A DNA stretch of 64,000 bases from Candidatus Cloacimonadota bacterium. GTDB taxonomy: Bacteria; Cloacimonadota; Cloacimonadia; Cloacimonadales; TCS61. The position numbers and the translations under genes are program-made. Positions 26,042-36,151 of this stretch are shown here, piece after piece. Each line of letters opens with the position of its first letter. The stretch's first letter is position 1. The notes under the pieces were generated by a model, which saw nothing but the letters and a program-made list of their open reading frames with translations, was not told the DNA's origin and searched no databases. The stretch is from NCBI GenBank assembly GCA_030445745.1, contig JASUTE010000003.1:62001-126000 (forward strand), in the 5' to 3' direction.

Positions 26042-29000
26042 TGAAAAAACTCTTTATAATATCTTTTACAACTCTGTGTGTATATTTAGCAGCATACAAT
26101 TTCTATTCTCCGGTATGGCGCTGGCAAAATATCAATACAGCTGAATCACCAATAAAATTTTCGCAGCAGAGAATAATAGATAACTCTATACATGTTTGGC
26201 AAGATAGTACCCTTATTAGTTCTGAATTTTATGAAGTCGATACTGAAGCTGGGGAAATATCTTTTCAACAGGATATTGGTTTCGTGCGATTAGAGTATGC
26301 TATTTATCCACAGGAATTGTTGCAGGAATATGCGGTTTACAAATCACAACCTATCACAAATAATAAAAAAATCCAAATCAAAAAGCCTTTTTTAGAAGAA
26401 ATATACGATGATACTCAGCTCAATATTACCGGTAACAAGACTTTTAAGATCTCAGTTGCCAACAACCAAGATTTTACTCTCGATCAATCCCTTTTCCTTA
26501 AAATAGATGGTAAACTAGGAGAAAATCTATTTATAACGGCACAGCTCACCGACAGTCAATCGCCTATAACACCAGAGGGTGACACTCGCGAAATTAGTAA
26601 TTTGGATAAAGTTTATCTACGTTTGTATGGCCAAAAATATGGAATTTCTTTTGGCGATTTGGAAGCCAGTTTTCATAATACTCATTTTATTAATTTCCAA
26701 ACAAGATTTGAAGGCTTAAAAGCGGAATGGCTAGGGAAAAATAAAGCTATGGCAGCTTTAGCTGTTTCCAAAGGCAAGCAGACAACCAATACTTTTAATG
26801 GAATTGAAGGGAAACAGGGACCTTACTACCTTTCTGCTAAAAATATGAATGGCGTGCAAGTGGTATCTGGCTCTGAAAATGTATTTTTAAATGGAAAGCA
26901 AATGCAACGGGGTTCCGATTATACTATCGATTATGCTGAAGGTAGTATCACTTTTACCAATCAGCATTTTATTAATTCCAACTCTTTCATCCAAGTAGAT
27001 TTCCAATATTCCGATGAAGAATACAGACAGAATATGTATCTGGCAGCTACAGAACTGGACACCTCTACTTTGGGTATTTCGGAGAGATTAAAACTTAATT
27101 CTCATATCATTATTCAGAATGATGACAAAGATAATCCACTGCAGCAGAGTTTTACCGAAAGTGATAAAGAAGCTTTGCAAGCAGCAGGCGATGACGAAGT
27201 TTGGGTTAGCGGAGTAACACAGGTAGAACCGGGTACAGGTTTGTATATTCAGGTTCAGCAGGAAGACGAAGTTTATTACCAATATGTAGGTAGCGAAGGC
27301 GAAGGAGATTTCAATATCCATTTCAGTTATGTGGGAAGTGGCGGCGATTATGAGCCAGCAGATGAAGGCTATGTTTATGTAGGAGAGAATCAGGGAACAT
27401 ACCTGCCTATCAAACAACTTGTGCCGCCCCAGTTTCAAGCTAACTACGATTTTGCTTTGTCATATCAGCACAATTGGTGGCAACTAAATATGGAATCGCT
27501 GCTTTCCAATTTTGATAAGAATACTTTTTCTGAAGTAGACGATGGAGATAATTTTGGGTTAGCCACCTATACAGACTTGCAAATTTTGCCAAATTGGGAT
27601 AAACTAAATCCCCATTTAACTCTCGCTTTCAGAAGAACAGAAGATAACTTAGAGACTTTTGCTCCTCTTACTTCTGCCATACAAAATTATCAATTAAATT
27701 CACTGCCAGATTCTCTGACTGTGAATGAATATGAGCTGGATCTACAAGCAGATATACTGAATCAATTGCAGCCTGCCATAAATTTACAATACAAAGATGC
27801 GCAAAAAGTAACACAAAAGTATGTGAACTCAAAGCTAAGTAGCAGGCAAAGATTCTATTTACCAAAATTGGAGTATGATTTTTTAACCTGGCAACAACAT
27901 TACAAAGATAACAACCTGAATATTAGCGGAGCGAACCAGATAGAACTTTTACAGCACAATATAAAAACTACTTACGACTGGGAAAAGATAGTTTGGAACG
28001 CAGGTTATTTTTACAAGAAAAAAACAAATGATAGCGCTAGCCTTGAATACAACGGAGAAAAACAGAACAATTGGAATAGCAGAATTTCTTATACTGATGA
28101 TAATAAATTTTCAGTCAGTGTCCATTGGACTAAAGAAACCACCGATTCTTTGAATACAGTTTGGAAAAATAAGTTACAAGCTAATACTTATGGTTTTCAA
28201 ACATTTTGGAATACGCAATCTCATCAAATAAATATTGATTTAGCGCGTAGAGACACTCACAAGGACACTTATGACATGGCCGAAATCCGCCTTTCCAATT
28301 CACTTTGGAATGATGCGCTAGCTTCCAATATGGACTACTCACTGCAAAATGTAGAGTTTTATCCCAAACAGCGAGAATTGGTATATGTTGGTGAAGAATA
28401 TGGACTTTACGACAGCACTGGCACTTATGCTGAGGATGGTGAATATATTTGGGAAATTACTGAAGTAGATTACGATAATCCACAACTTTCCATAGAAGTT
28501 AATGCCAATTTCAACTTATATTTGAAACCGGCTAAAGTAACCAATAGTTTTTGGCGTCGCTTTGAAGCTGAGACAAATCTTTTGGTATCAGAAAATTCCA
28601 AAAGTACTCATAAAACTTCTGTTTATTTGTTGCAACCTGAATATTTAATGCAACCCAATTCAACCCTGTATGGTAAAACTAATTTCTACCAAACTGTATG
28701 GCTCGATATTTGGCACCGCAAATTAACTGGCAAAATAGCTTATCAGCATCAAAAAAGTTTAGATAACCGTTATCAGAACCGGGAAGAATCTTTGCTTTCG
28801 GAGTGGGAAACTAGTTTGCGCTCACGCTTCATAAGCGGACATGATATCGAGCTTTCCTATTTTAAAAGCAAGGAAGAAGATTCCTATTACAATTCCGATA
28901 TCTCGGCACATTCATTAAACTTGGATATTCGCAGCAAACTACGCACTCAATTTATTTTGAATACAGCGATTAACTACGATAGAGAAGCAGGAGAAAATAG

Positions 29001-29298
29001 ATTAGAGGATGAGGACTATACTCTGAAAAGTTGGGATGTAAGTGAAAATATAACATATTTCGGTAACCAAAAGTACCGTTTTGTAGCCCGCCTCTCGTAT
29101 AGGAGGAATTGGCGAGATGGTTCTAGTTTTCTTGGTTATTTACCCGAAAAGCGGGAAGGAGACATTTGGAAATGGAAGGCAAGCTGGAACTATCAGATAA
29201 ACAGCTACACTTCTACAAATTTGGAATATACTGGTGAAAGTTTCCCTAACCAAAAAGATAAACATGAACTGCAGGTAGAACTGAAAGCTGAATTTTAA
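26041..29298 (+). CDS. Large secreted beta-barrel/outer-membrane protein, unknown function
   Basis: A 1085-residue protein with a signal peptide (about 1-18) followed by a long beta-rich chain. The N-terminal part (about 20-330) has repeated ILE/strand patterns such as FLKIDGKLGENLFITAQLTD and FLNGKQMQRGSDYTIDYAEG, typical of surface proteins in Fibrobacterota/Bacteroidota-related phyla. From about 460 to the end there are many amphipathic strands alternating aromatic and polar residues, and the chain ends in QVELKAEF, a terminal Phe as expected for BAM-dependent barrels. The ATG overlaps the Nudix stop. I do not recognise a named family. It could form a transporter or organise surface material; nothing in the sequence shows which. 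Confidence 0.65.
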   Translation: MKKLFIISFTTLCVYLAAYNFYSPVWRWQNINTAESPIKFSQQRIIDNSIHVWQDSTLISSEFYEVDTEAGEISFQQDIGFVRLEYAIYPQELLQEYAVYKSQPITNNKKIQIKKPFLEEIYDDTQLNITGNKTFKISVANNQDFTLDQSLFLKIDGKLGENLFITAQLTDSQSPITPEGDTREISNLDKVYLRLYGQKYGISFGDLEASFHNTHFINFQTRFEGLKAEWLGKNKAMAALAVSKGKQTTNTFNGIEGKQGPYYLSAKNMNGVQVVSGSENVFLNGKQMQRGSDYTIDYAEGSITFTNQHFINSNSFIQVDFQYSDEEYRQNMYLAATELDTSTLGISERLKLNSHIIIQNDDKDNPLQQSFTESDKEALQAAGDDEVWVSGVTQVEPGTGLYIQVQQEDEVYYQYVGSEGEGDFNIHFSYVGSGGDYEPADEGYVYVGENQGTYLPIKQLVPPQFQANYDFALSYQHNWWQLNMESLLSNFDKNTFSEVDDGDNFGLATYTDLQILPNWDKLNPHLTLAFRRTEDNLETFAPLTSAIQNYQLNSLPDSLTVNEYELDLQADILNQLQPAINLQYKDAQKVTQKYVNSKLSSRQRFYLPKLEYDFLTWQQHYKDNNLNISGANQIELLQHNIKTTYDWEKIVWNAGYFYKKKTNDSASLEYNGEKQNNWNSRISYTDDNKFSVSVHWTKETTDSLNTVWKNKLQANTYGFQTFWNTQSHQINIDLARRDTHKDTYDMAEIRLSNSLWNDALASNMDYSLQNVEFYPKQRELVYVGEEYGLYDSTGTYAEDGEYIWEITEVDYDNPQLSIEVNANFNLYLKPAKVTNSFWRRFEAETNLLVSENSKSTHKTSVYLLQPEYLMQPNSTLYGKTNFYQTVWLDIWHRKLTGKIAYQHQKSLDNRYQNREESLLSEWETSLRSRFISGHDIELSYFKSKEEDSYYNSDISAHSLNLDIRSKLRTQFILNTAINYDREAGENRLEDEDYTLKSWDVSENITYFGNQKYRFVARLSYRRNWRDGSSFLGYLPEKREGDIWKWKASWNYQINSYTSTNLEYTGESFPNQKDKHELQVELKAEF

Positions 29299-29361
29299 AA
29301 AATTACTTGCCTTTAGAATTTAAAATGTAATCTTAGTACAATTATTGGAATGGGAGAAATT

Positions 29362-29955
29362 ATGCTGGAAAATATCGAAAATTCATTGAACAACGCTTAT
29401 AAATGTGTAAAACAATTTATCAATGAAGAAAGCAACCTGATAAAAATTGAGCAGATCAGTACCAAAATTGCTGCTGCTTTCCAAAATAAGAATAAAGTTC
29501 TTATCTGTGGAAATGGCGGTAGTGCTGCCGATGCTATCCATTTTGCCGAAGAATTTACTGGCCGCTTTCAACAAGATAGGAAAGCATTGCCCGTTATTCC
29601 GCTTACAGATGCAGCCCACATTACCTGTGTTGGCAACGACTACGGTTTCGACGAGATCTTTGCCCGCGGAGTGCAAGCTTATGGCATCCCTGGAGATGTT
29701 TTTATCGGAATTTCTACCAGCGGAAATTCACAAAATGTATCCAAAGCATTGCAAACTGCTAAAGAAGATGGGCTTTTAACCATAACTTTTTTAGGAAAAA
29801 CCGGTGGCCAGATGAAAGGAAAAGCAGATCTGGAAATCGTTTTTCCTGGTGCAGATACAGCTCGCATCCAGGAATTGCAGATGCTAGCATTGCATATTAT
29901 TATCGAGAGTGTGGAACATCTTCTTTTCCCACAAAATTACCAAAAGCAAACATGA
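29362..29955 (+). CDS. gmhA: Phosphoheptose isomerase-like SIS protein
   Basis: A SIS-domain isomerase of 197 residues from the ATG at 29362, which has GGGAGA six bases upstream; an in-frame ATG 12 bases earlier has none. The family marks are [45 protein letters not shown] and the C-terminal [21 protein letters not shown], all close to GmhA. GmhA converts sedoheptulose-7-phosphate to D-glycero-heptose-7-phosphate, the first step toward lipopolysaccharide inner-core heptose. The other heptose genes are not in this window. It overlaps dtd by four bases. Confidence 0.9.
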   Translation: MLENIENSLNNAYKCVKQFINEESNLIKIEQISTKIAAAFQNKNKVLICGNGGSAADAIHFAEEFTGRFQQDRKALPVIPLTDAAHITCVGNDYGFDEIFARGVQAYGIPGDVFIGISTSGNSQNVSKALQTAKEDGLLTITFLGKTGGQMKGKADLEIVFPGADTARIQELQMLALHIIIESVEHLLFPQNYQKQT

Positions 29956-30389
29956 AAATAGTACTACAACGAGTAAAAGAAGCTACTGTAAAAGTAGATG
30001 GTGAGCTGATTTCAGAAATCGGGCCAGGATTGCTGTTATTTTTGGGTGTGGGAAAAGAAGATGGTTTCACACAGCTAGAATGGTTGGCCAAAAAAGTGAT
30101 TGGCCTGCGTATTTTTGAAGATCAGCATGGCAAAATGAACCTTTCTGTGCAGGATATTGGTGGACAGATCTTGCTGGTTTCACAATTTACTTTGTATGCT
30201 GATTGCCGCAAGGGTCACCGCCCTGGCTTCGCTAATGCTGCTGCGCCACCACTGGCAGAAGAACTTTACCATGAATTTGCCGCCAAATTGGAGGAGTTGG
30301 GAAATAAACCTAAACTGGGTAAGTTTGCTGCTGATATGAAAATAGAACTGACAAATGATGGCCCGGTAACCATAATTTTGGAAAGATAA
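29952..30389 (+). CDS. dtd: D-aminoacyl-tRNA deacylase
   Basis: A 145-residue enzyme that removes D-amino acids from tRNA in the cytosol. The three family blocks are present: [19 protein letters not shown] at the start, [19 protein letters not shown] near residue 75, and the C-terminal [10 protein letters not shown] that carries the Gly-cisPro active-site loop. Length is normal. It sits in an operon with gmhA (overlapping start) and the following HAD gene (three-base gap); this neighbourhood does not suggest a further role. Confidence 0.96.
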   Translation: MKIVLQRVKEATVKVDGELISEIGPGLLLFLGVGKEDGFTQLEWLAKKVIGLRIFEDQHGKMNLSVQDIGGQILLVSQFTLYADCRKGHRPGFANAAAPPLAEELYHEFAAKLEELGNKPKLGKFAADMKIELTNDGPVTIILER

Positions 30390-30392
30390 CTT

Positions 30393-30998
30393 ATGCAGAT
30401 AGAAAATATTATCTTTGATTTGGGGAATGTGCTTATTGATGTTGATTTTGAGGTTTTTTATCAGAAATTGGGCTATGTTCCCAGTCAAATTGACCTAAAA
30501 AAAGCTAAAAAGGTGATAAAACATTTTGAAGCGGGCAAAATTTCGGTAGAAGATTTTATTTATGAATTGAATAAAAAATGGAATCTGCAAGTTTCTGTAA
30601 GTAATTTCAAAAAAATCTGGACAAATCTATTTAGTGCCAATCAGCAGATGATAGCCTTAGCAGAAGAGCTAAGCCAAAAATATCCGGTTTATATTCTGTC
30701 CAATACAGACGAGATTCATTTTCCATATATTTGGAATAATTTTCCTGAACTTCATTTTTTCCAGGATAGATTATTGCTTTCCTACAAGCTGGGAATAGTA
30801 AAACCAAATCCGCAGATCTACCAAATTGCTTGCCAAAAGTTTAACCTAATTCCCGAATCGACAATTTTTATTGATGATAAAGCTGAAAATATAGAAGCTG
30901 CCCGCAAATTTGGTTTTAATGGTATAGTTCACAAAAACTACAAGCAAACTAAACAAGAATTGGATAAATTATTAAAGAAGAGAGAGGATTTACAATGA
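30393..30998 (+). CDS. HAD-IA family phosphatase (YihX-like)
   Basis: A 201-residue haloacid-dehalogenase-type hydrolase. Motif I is IIFDLGNVLIDVDF (residues 5-18), motif II ILSNTDEIHF, motif III with the Lys in YKLGIVKPNPQIY, and motif IV FIDDKAENIEAARKFG. The FDLGNVL opening is typical of the YihX/glucose-1-phosphate phosphatase branch, where Gly replaces the second Asp. The true substrate is unknown. It is the third gene of the gmhA-dtd group and overlaps the lipoprotein gene by four bases. Confidence 0.85.
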   Translation: MQIENIIFDLGNVLIDVDFEVFYQKLGYVPSQIDLKKAKKVIKHFEAGKISVEDFIYELNKKWNLQVSVSNFKKIWTNLFSANQQMIALAEELSQKYPVYILSNTDEIHFPYIWNNFPELHFFQDRLLLSYKLGIVKPNPQIYQIACQKFNLIPESTIFIDDKAENIEAARKFGFNGIVHKNYKQTKQELDKLLKKREDLQ

Positions 30999-31822
30999 AA
31001 AGAATTGCAATAGCTTTGTTTTTGCTAATTCTGCTGGCTGCCTGCACAAACCAGGAAGCAGGACAGCAAAATGGCTGGGGCGAGGAATTTTGGCAAGATA
31101 GCACTTTTGTGCAAACCCGCGTGGATGCCAGCAACTTAGATAAAGGCTTAATCCGAGCCAATATTTCTGGTAAATGGCAGTTGTATGAAATTACCAATCT
31201 ACCAGAGGAATTTTTAGAATGGAGTTTAGGTAAGCGCCAGCAAACTTTGGAAAATATTAGGAAGGGCAAGCTGCCTTCCTTGGCTGGGCCACACAATGGT
31301 ATTGTGGCTACCTATGGCTATCAGCGGGCAGATTCCCAATTCAAGCTGAATAATGCTGTAAAAGGAATGGGATATCTTCCTAAACCAGAAAAAATGGCAG
31401 AAGTGATAGAACTTTTAGAAACCACTATTGATGATGAGATGCCAGCTAAATTGGATATTTTAAAAGAGCTCTACCAGCAAGGTGACGAAACTTGGGATAC
31501 TACCAAACAAGTTTCTTTGGAGCTGTATTCTACTCCTACCCGAGGAACCCAAACTTTCCTGAACCAGATGGCAAATCCTGTATCTGTTATTGTATTTATG
31601 GATATTCCTACTTTTAAATTGAAAACAATAAGCTACTTACTGCACCCGGAAAATAGTAATCTAACCGAATATGAAAATAATGTGGTTAAATTTGTGAATT
31701 TGATGCATAGTTATTTCCATGGCAAGTTCGACAAAATATTCCCAGCAGTTGTTTATAACGTGGTGGAAGTTTACAATAGTTCGCCTGGCACTAAAGAGGG
31801 AAGAGGTACAAAAATAGAATAA
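30995..31822 (+). CDS. Lipoprotein of unknown function
   Basis: A 275-residue lipoprotein with a clear lipobox, LLAAC, at residues 12-16. The mature part is mixed alpha/beta with no motif I recognise; a segment near 94-120 (LAGPHNGIVATYGYQRADSQF) and FMDIPTFKLKTISYLLHPEN near 200 are the most distinctive. It is the final gene of the gmhA-dtd-HAD group and ends just before a strong terminator. The family looks restricted to relatives of this organism, but I cannot test that. Confidence 0.7.
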   Translation: MKRIAIALFLLILLAACTNQEAGQQNGWGEEFWQDSTFVQTRVDASNLDKGLIRANISGKWQLYEITNLPEEFLEWSLGKRQQTLENIRKGKLPSLAGPHNGIVATYGYQRADSQFKLNNAVKGMGYLPKPEKMAEVIELLETTIDDEMPAKLDILKELYQQGDETWDTTKQVSLELYSTPTRGTQTFLNQMANPVSVIVFMDIPTFKLKTISYLLHPENSNLTEYENNVVKFVNLMHSYFHGKFDKIFPAVVYNVVEVYNSSPGTKEGRGTKIE

Positions 31823-31834
31823 TCTTCTAGGAAA

Positions 31835-31870
31835 TAAAAAAGCCCTCCGAAGTTTCGGAAGGCATTTTTT
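31835..31870. terminator. Bidirectional terminator between lipoprotein gene and ppdK
   Basis: A 10-bp stem with one mismatch (31842-31851 and 31854-31863) has a 2-base loop as drawn, which in practice would open to about four. It is preceded by an A-run and followed by a T-run (31865-31870). The symmetry lets it act for both the plus-strand lipoprotein gene and the minus-strand ppdK, which converge here. Confidence 0.85.
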
Positions 31871-31884
31871 ATGCTTGTAAGCTA

Positions 31885-34599
31885 TTATTCTTGTTCTTCT
31901 ATTGCTGCCTGAGCAGCTGCTAAACGGGCAATTGGCACACGATAGGGTGAACAGCTTACATAATTCATCCCTACTCTGTGACAGAATTTTACCGAGCTAG
32001 GTTCGCCACCGTGTTCACCACAGATACCAACTTTAAGTTCTGGGTTAGTACTGCGGCCCTTTGCTGTACCCATTTCAACCAGTTGTCCTACACCAGTTTG
32101 GTCAAGAACCTGGAATGGATCAACTTTTAGGAGGCCTTTTTCCAGATAGATAGGCAAGAATTTGCCTACATCATCGCGGCTGTAGCCAAAGGTCATCTGG
32201 GTAAGGTCGTTGGTTCCGAAACTGAAGAAATCGGCAACTTCGCCTATTTTATCGGCAGTTAAAGCTGCACGAGGAATTTCTATCATGGTTCCTACCAGAT
32301 AATCGACTTTTTCGCCAGTTTCATCGAATACTTTCTGTGCTGTTTCGTTAATAATTTCAGCCTGCATCTTGAATTCTTCTACTGTGCCAATAAGTGGTAC
32401 CATGATTTCGGGCCGAGCATCGTGGCCAGCTTTTTTGGCATTTATCGCTGCTTCGATTATAGCGCGTACCTGCATTTCGGTGATTTCGGGATAGGTGTTT
32501 CCTAAACGGCAGCCACGATGGCCTAACATTGGGTTAACTTCATGCAGAGAATCAACTTTTGCTTTGATTTTTTCTACATCTACACCAAGTTCTTTAGCCA
32601 TTTCCTGCTGATTTTTTTCTTCATTGGGAACAAATTCGTGCAAGGGTGGGTCAAGTAAACGAATAGTAACGCCGTATCCACTCATAGCTTCGAATATACC
32701 TTCAAAGTCTTCTCTTTGGAAGGGCAGAAGTTTTTCTAAAGCTTTTCTGCGGCCTGCTTCATCATCTGCCAATATCATTTCGCGCATAGCTTTAATTCTA
32801 CTACCTTCAAAGAACATATGTTCTGTACGAGTGAGGCCGATTCCTTTGGCACCAAATTTACGAGCAACTTGGGAATCGTGGGGAGTATCGGCATTGGTGC
32901 GTACATACATCTTGGTATATTTTTCGCATAACTCCATAAGTTGACCAAAGTAACCAGATAATTCCGGATCTTTAGTTTCAACTTCTCCTTTATAAACTTC
33001 GCCTGTAGTACCATTCAAAGAGATCCAGTCTCCTTCGTGTAATTCTTTTCCATCAACAGTCATAACGCGTGTGCGATAATTTATTTTAATATGACCAGCA
33101 CCTGAAACACAGCATTTACCCATACCACGGGCAACCACAGCAGCGTGCGAAGTCATGCCACCACGAGCTGTTAGAATACCATTGGCCAGATTCATCCCTT
33201 CCAAATCTTCGGGGGAAGTTTCTATACGGACCAAGATAGAGTTATCGAATTTACCAGCTTCATCGGCAAAGAATACTACTTGGCCAGTTGCTGCCCCGGG
33301 AGAGGCTGGTAAACCTTTGGTAATTACTTCAGCACTTTTCAGAGCTTTATCTTCAAAAATAGGGTGTAGAAGTTCATCCAATTTATTTGGTTCTACTCTT
33401 TTCACAGCCGTTTTTTCATCGATCATGCCCTCTTCAAGCATTTCCATAGCCATGCGTACCATGGCAGCACCAGTACGTTTACCAGTTCTGGTTTGCAGCA
33501 ACCACAGTTTACCTTCCTGAATGGTGAATTCCAAATCTTGCATATCTTTGTAATGTTCTTCCAATTTTTGTTGGATGTCATCCAATTCTTTGTATATTTC
33601 GGGCATTGCTTCTTCCAATGAAGGATATTTTTCTTTTCTTTCTTCTTCGGAAATACCTTGAAGTTTTGCCCAGCGTTTCGAACCCTCTTTGGTGATCTGT
33701 TGTGGAGTTCTAATTCCAGCAACAACATCTTCACCCTGAGCATTGATAAGGTATTCACCATTGAAGATATTTTCTCCAGTTGCAGCATCGCGAGTGAAAG
33801 CTACACCGGTAGCAGATTTATCACCCATATTTCCATAAACCATTGCCTGTACATTTACAGCTGTGCCCCAATCGTGGGGAATTTTGTTGATTTTGCGATA
33901 GTATTGAGCGCGCGGATTGTTCCAGCTTCCAAACACAGCAAAAATTGCTTTCCAAAGTTGTTCCCATGGATCTTCTGGGAATTCTTGATTGGTATTGTCT
34001 TTGATAGCTTTTTTAAAGCGAATTACCAGTTCTTGCAAATCTTTTGTATCCAACTCGATATCGTTTTCTACACCTTTTTTTTCTTTTATATCTTCAATAA
34101 TTTTTTCAAAAGGATCGATATCTTCTTTGGAGCTGGGTTTAAGTCCTAAAACCACATCCCCGTACATTTGCACAAAGCGGCGGTAGGAATCCCAGGCAAA
34201 ACGTTCATTATTAGATTTTTTTGCCAGTCCTTCTACAGCTTGGTCATTCAAACCTAAGTTCAATACTGTATCCATCATACCTGGCATAGATACACGCGCA
34301 CCGGAACGGACAGAAACCAAACAGGGGTTTTCACGATCGCCAAATTTAGCGCCCATCAGCTTTTCGATGTTGCGAATACCTGCCTCAACTTCATCTTTAA
34401 GCAATGCTCTGATTTTTTCTTCACCTAATTCATTGTATTCAATGCAGGCATCTGTAGTGATGGTGAAACCAGGAGGAACAGGTACACCAACCAAGTTCAT
34501 CTCCGCTAGGTTAGCTCCCTTACCACCTAAAAGGTTTTTCATCTCTGTTTTACCTTCAGCTTTGCCATCGCCGAATAAATATACACGTTTTTTACTCAT
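31885..34599 (-). CDS. ppdK: Pyruvate, phosphate dikinase
   Basis: A 904-residue enzyme that interconverts pyruvate, ATP and phosphate with PEP, AMP and pyrophosphate. The N-terminal ATP-binding domain has MKNLLGGKGANLAEM; the swivelling central domain carries the phosphorylated His in GGMTSHAAVVARGMGK; the C-terminal PEP domain contains the GICGEHGGEP block with the catalytic Cys. The length is typical for bacterial PPDK (about 875-900). In anaerobes it often runs in the glycolytic direction and makes pyrophosphate-linked ATP savings. AAGGAG lies upstream of the ATG. The gene stands alone, ending at a shared terminator. Confidence 0.97.
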   Translation of the reverse strand: MSKKRVYLFGDGKAEGKTEMKNLLGGKGANLAEMNLVGVPVPPGFTITTDACIEYNELGEEKIRALLKDEVEAGIRNIEKLMGAKFGDRENPCLVSVRSGARVSMPGMMDTVLNLGLNDQAVEGLAKKSNNERFAWDSYRRFVQMYGDVVLGLKPSSKEDIDPFEKIIEDIKEKKGVENDIELDTKDLQELVIRFKKAIKDNTNQEFPEDPWEQLWKAIFAVFGSWNNPRAQYYRKINKIPHDWGTAVNVQAMVYGNMGDKSATGVAFTRDAATGENIFNGEYLINAQGEDVVAGIRTPQQITKEGSKRWAKLQGISEEERKEKYPSLEEAMPEIYKELDDIQQKLEEHYKDMQDLEFTIQEGKLWLLQTRTGKRTGAAMVRMAMEMLEEGMIDEKTAVKRVEPNKLDELLHPIFEDKALKSAEVITKGLPASPGAATGQVVFFADEAGKFDNSILVRIETSPEDLEGMNLANGILTARGGMTSHAAVVARGMGKCCVSGAGHIKINYRTRVMTVDGKELHEGDWISLNGTTGEVYKGEVETKDPELSGYFGQLMELCEKYTKMYVRTNADTPHDSQVARKFGAKGIGLTRTEHMFFEGSRIKAMREMILADDEAGRRKALEKLLPFQREDFEGIFEAMSGYGVTIRLLDPPLHEFVPNEEKNQQEMAKELGVDVEKIKAKVDSLHEVNPMLGHRGCRLGNTYPEITEMQVRAIIEAAINAKKAGHDARPEIMVPLIGTVEEFKMQAEIINETAQKVFDETGEKVDYLVGTMIEIPRAALTADKIGEVADFFSFGTNDLTQMTFGYSRDDVGKFLPIYLEKGLLKVDPFQVLDQTGVGQLVEMGTAKGRSTNPELKVGICGEHGGEPSSVKFCHRVGMNYVSCSPYRVPIARLAAAQAAIEEQE

Positions 34600-34821
34600 C
34601 TTCTCTCCTTAATTCTTTTAATTATAACTAGTTACAACTATTCTCATTGAAATCCTACTTCTTGAATTAATCTTATACATCTGCTATTCTGTCAATCAAA
34701 AATCTAAATGACTTTCCTTTTTTAACAAATTATTTTTATTTTCTTCGTTAATGGGAATTAGAAAAAAATGGACAAATAAACAATATTTTAAGATCTTACT
34801 CTCAGTTAGAAAGGAATTTTT
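34600..34821. promoter_or_regulatory. Divergent control region, ppdK / mtaD
   Basis: A 222-base AT-rich gap between two outward-facing genes. It has one copy of the AGAAAA...ATGGACAAAT element (34768-34777), 45 bases before the mtaD start codon. GAAAGGA at 34809-34815 is the likely mtaD ribosome binding site. No convincing promoter hexamers or riboswitch were seen. Confidence 0.4.
34768..34777 (+). repeat. ATGGACAAAT element, copy 3
   Basis: AGAAAAAA followed by ATGGACAAAT, 45 bases before the mtaD start codon. Confidence 0.45.
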
Positions 34822-36075
34822 ATGAGTATTTTAATTAAAAATGCAAAATTGAATGAGATTGAGCAAGATATTTTTATTCAAGGAAAATATATAAAAAAGA
34901 TAGCACCTAACATAGATTGGGAGGCAGATACTATAATAGACGGGACTGGCATGGCTGCTTTGCCTTCTTTGATGAATGGACATTCCCATGCTGCTATGAA
35001 TTTGTTGCGAGGTTATGCCGATGATATGGCCCTGATGGATTGGTTGCAGAATAAAATTTGGCCTTTGGAAGCCAAGCTGACTGAAAATGATGTTTATTGG
35101 GGTAGTAAACTAGCTTTTTTGGAAATGATAAAAAGTGGAACAACATTTTTCAATGATATGTACTGGCACTTTCATGGTACAGCCAGAGCTGCAGAAGAGA
35201 TGGGACTGCGCGGAGTGGTAGCGGCAGCTCTGATAGACAATTTTCAAAAGAAAGATATGCAAGCTGCCAAAATATTAGTGCAAAAATTACTGGAAGAAAG
35301 CGGAAAATATAGCAGCAGAATTCAATATGCGGTTGCTCCTCATGCTATTTACACAGTTTCCAAAGATACATTAATTTGGCTGCGCGATTTTGCCAAAGAA
35401 CATAATTTACTTATTCATACCCACCTATCCGAGACCCAAAACGAAGTAGAGCAAAGTCTGCAAAAATTTGGTAAAAGACCAGTGGAATATTTACACGACT
35501 TAGGTCTTTTAGGCCCTAATTTAGTTGTAGCACATGCTATTTGGTTAGATGAACGAGAATTGGAGTTATTAGCAGAAAATAATGTTAAGATAGTCCATAC
35601 CCCAGCTTCTAATATGAAACTTTGCTCTGGCATTATGCCACTTCCTAAGATATTGGAAATGAATATTTTAACCTGTTTGGGCACTGATGGCACTAGTTCC
35701 AATAATAATTTGGATATTATCGAAGAGATGAAAATAGCTTCTTTACTGCACAAGGTAAATAGCCGTGACCCACAGCAGGCCAATGCTCAGCAGGTTTTTC
35801 AGTTGGCTACCTTGAATGCAGCTAAAATTTTTGCTATACCAGCTGGTGAAATCGCTGTAGGCAAGTTAGCTGACCTTATTCTGGTCAATTTGGATGCTGT
35901 AAGCCTGGTTCCAGGTTTTAATTTGATCTCGGATATAGTTTATTCAGCAAATGGCAGTTGTGTGGATACGACTATATGCGATGGCAAAGTTTTAATGCAA
36001 AATCGGCATGTGGAAGGAGAAGAAGAGATAATAGCCAATGCCAGAAAAGTTGCAAACGATCTGGTAAAACGATAA
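34822..36075 (+). CDS. mtaD: 5-Methylthioadenosine/S-adenosylhomocysteine deaminase
   Basis: A 417-residue amidohydrolase. Metal-site and active-site blocks are MNGHSHAAMNLLRG (His-x-His), HLSETQNEV, the zinc His in VVAHAIWLDE, and LGTDGTSSNNNLDIIEE; the HTPASNMKLCSG block is characteristic of the MtaD/TrzA/AtzB branch. MtaD deaminates methylthioadenosine to methylthioinosine, or SAH to S-inosylhomocysteine. The gene is convergent with an aldolase-mtnA pair that would act on a later intermediate of the same pathway. A general adenosine deaminase role is possible. Confidence 0.85.
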   Translation: MSILIKNAKLNEIEQDIFIQGKYIKKIAPNIDWEADTIIDGTGMAALPSLMNGHSHAAMNLLRGYADDMALMDWLQNKIWPLEAKLTENDVYWGSKLAFLEMIKSGTTFFNDMYWHFHGTARAAEEMGLRGVVAAALIDNFQKKDMQAAKILVQKLLEESGKYSSRIQYAVAPHAIYTVSKDTLIWLRDFAKEHNLLIHTHLSETQNEVEQSLQKFGKRPVEYLHDLGLLGPNLVVAHAIWLDERELELLAENNVKIVHTPASNMKLCSGIMPLPKILEMNILTCLGTDGTSSNNNLDIIEEMKIASLLHKVNSRDPQQANAQQVFQLATLNAAKIFAIPAGEIAVGKLADLILVNLDAVSLVPGFNLISDIVYSANGSCVDTTICDGKVLMQNRHVEGEEEIIANARKVANDLVKR

Positions 36076-36151
36076 ATATTCTCCAGAAAATTAGACTCAT
36101 TCACTAAAAATTTCCAGTATATGCTTGTTGCTGGTGTTTCGCTTTTGATCT

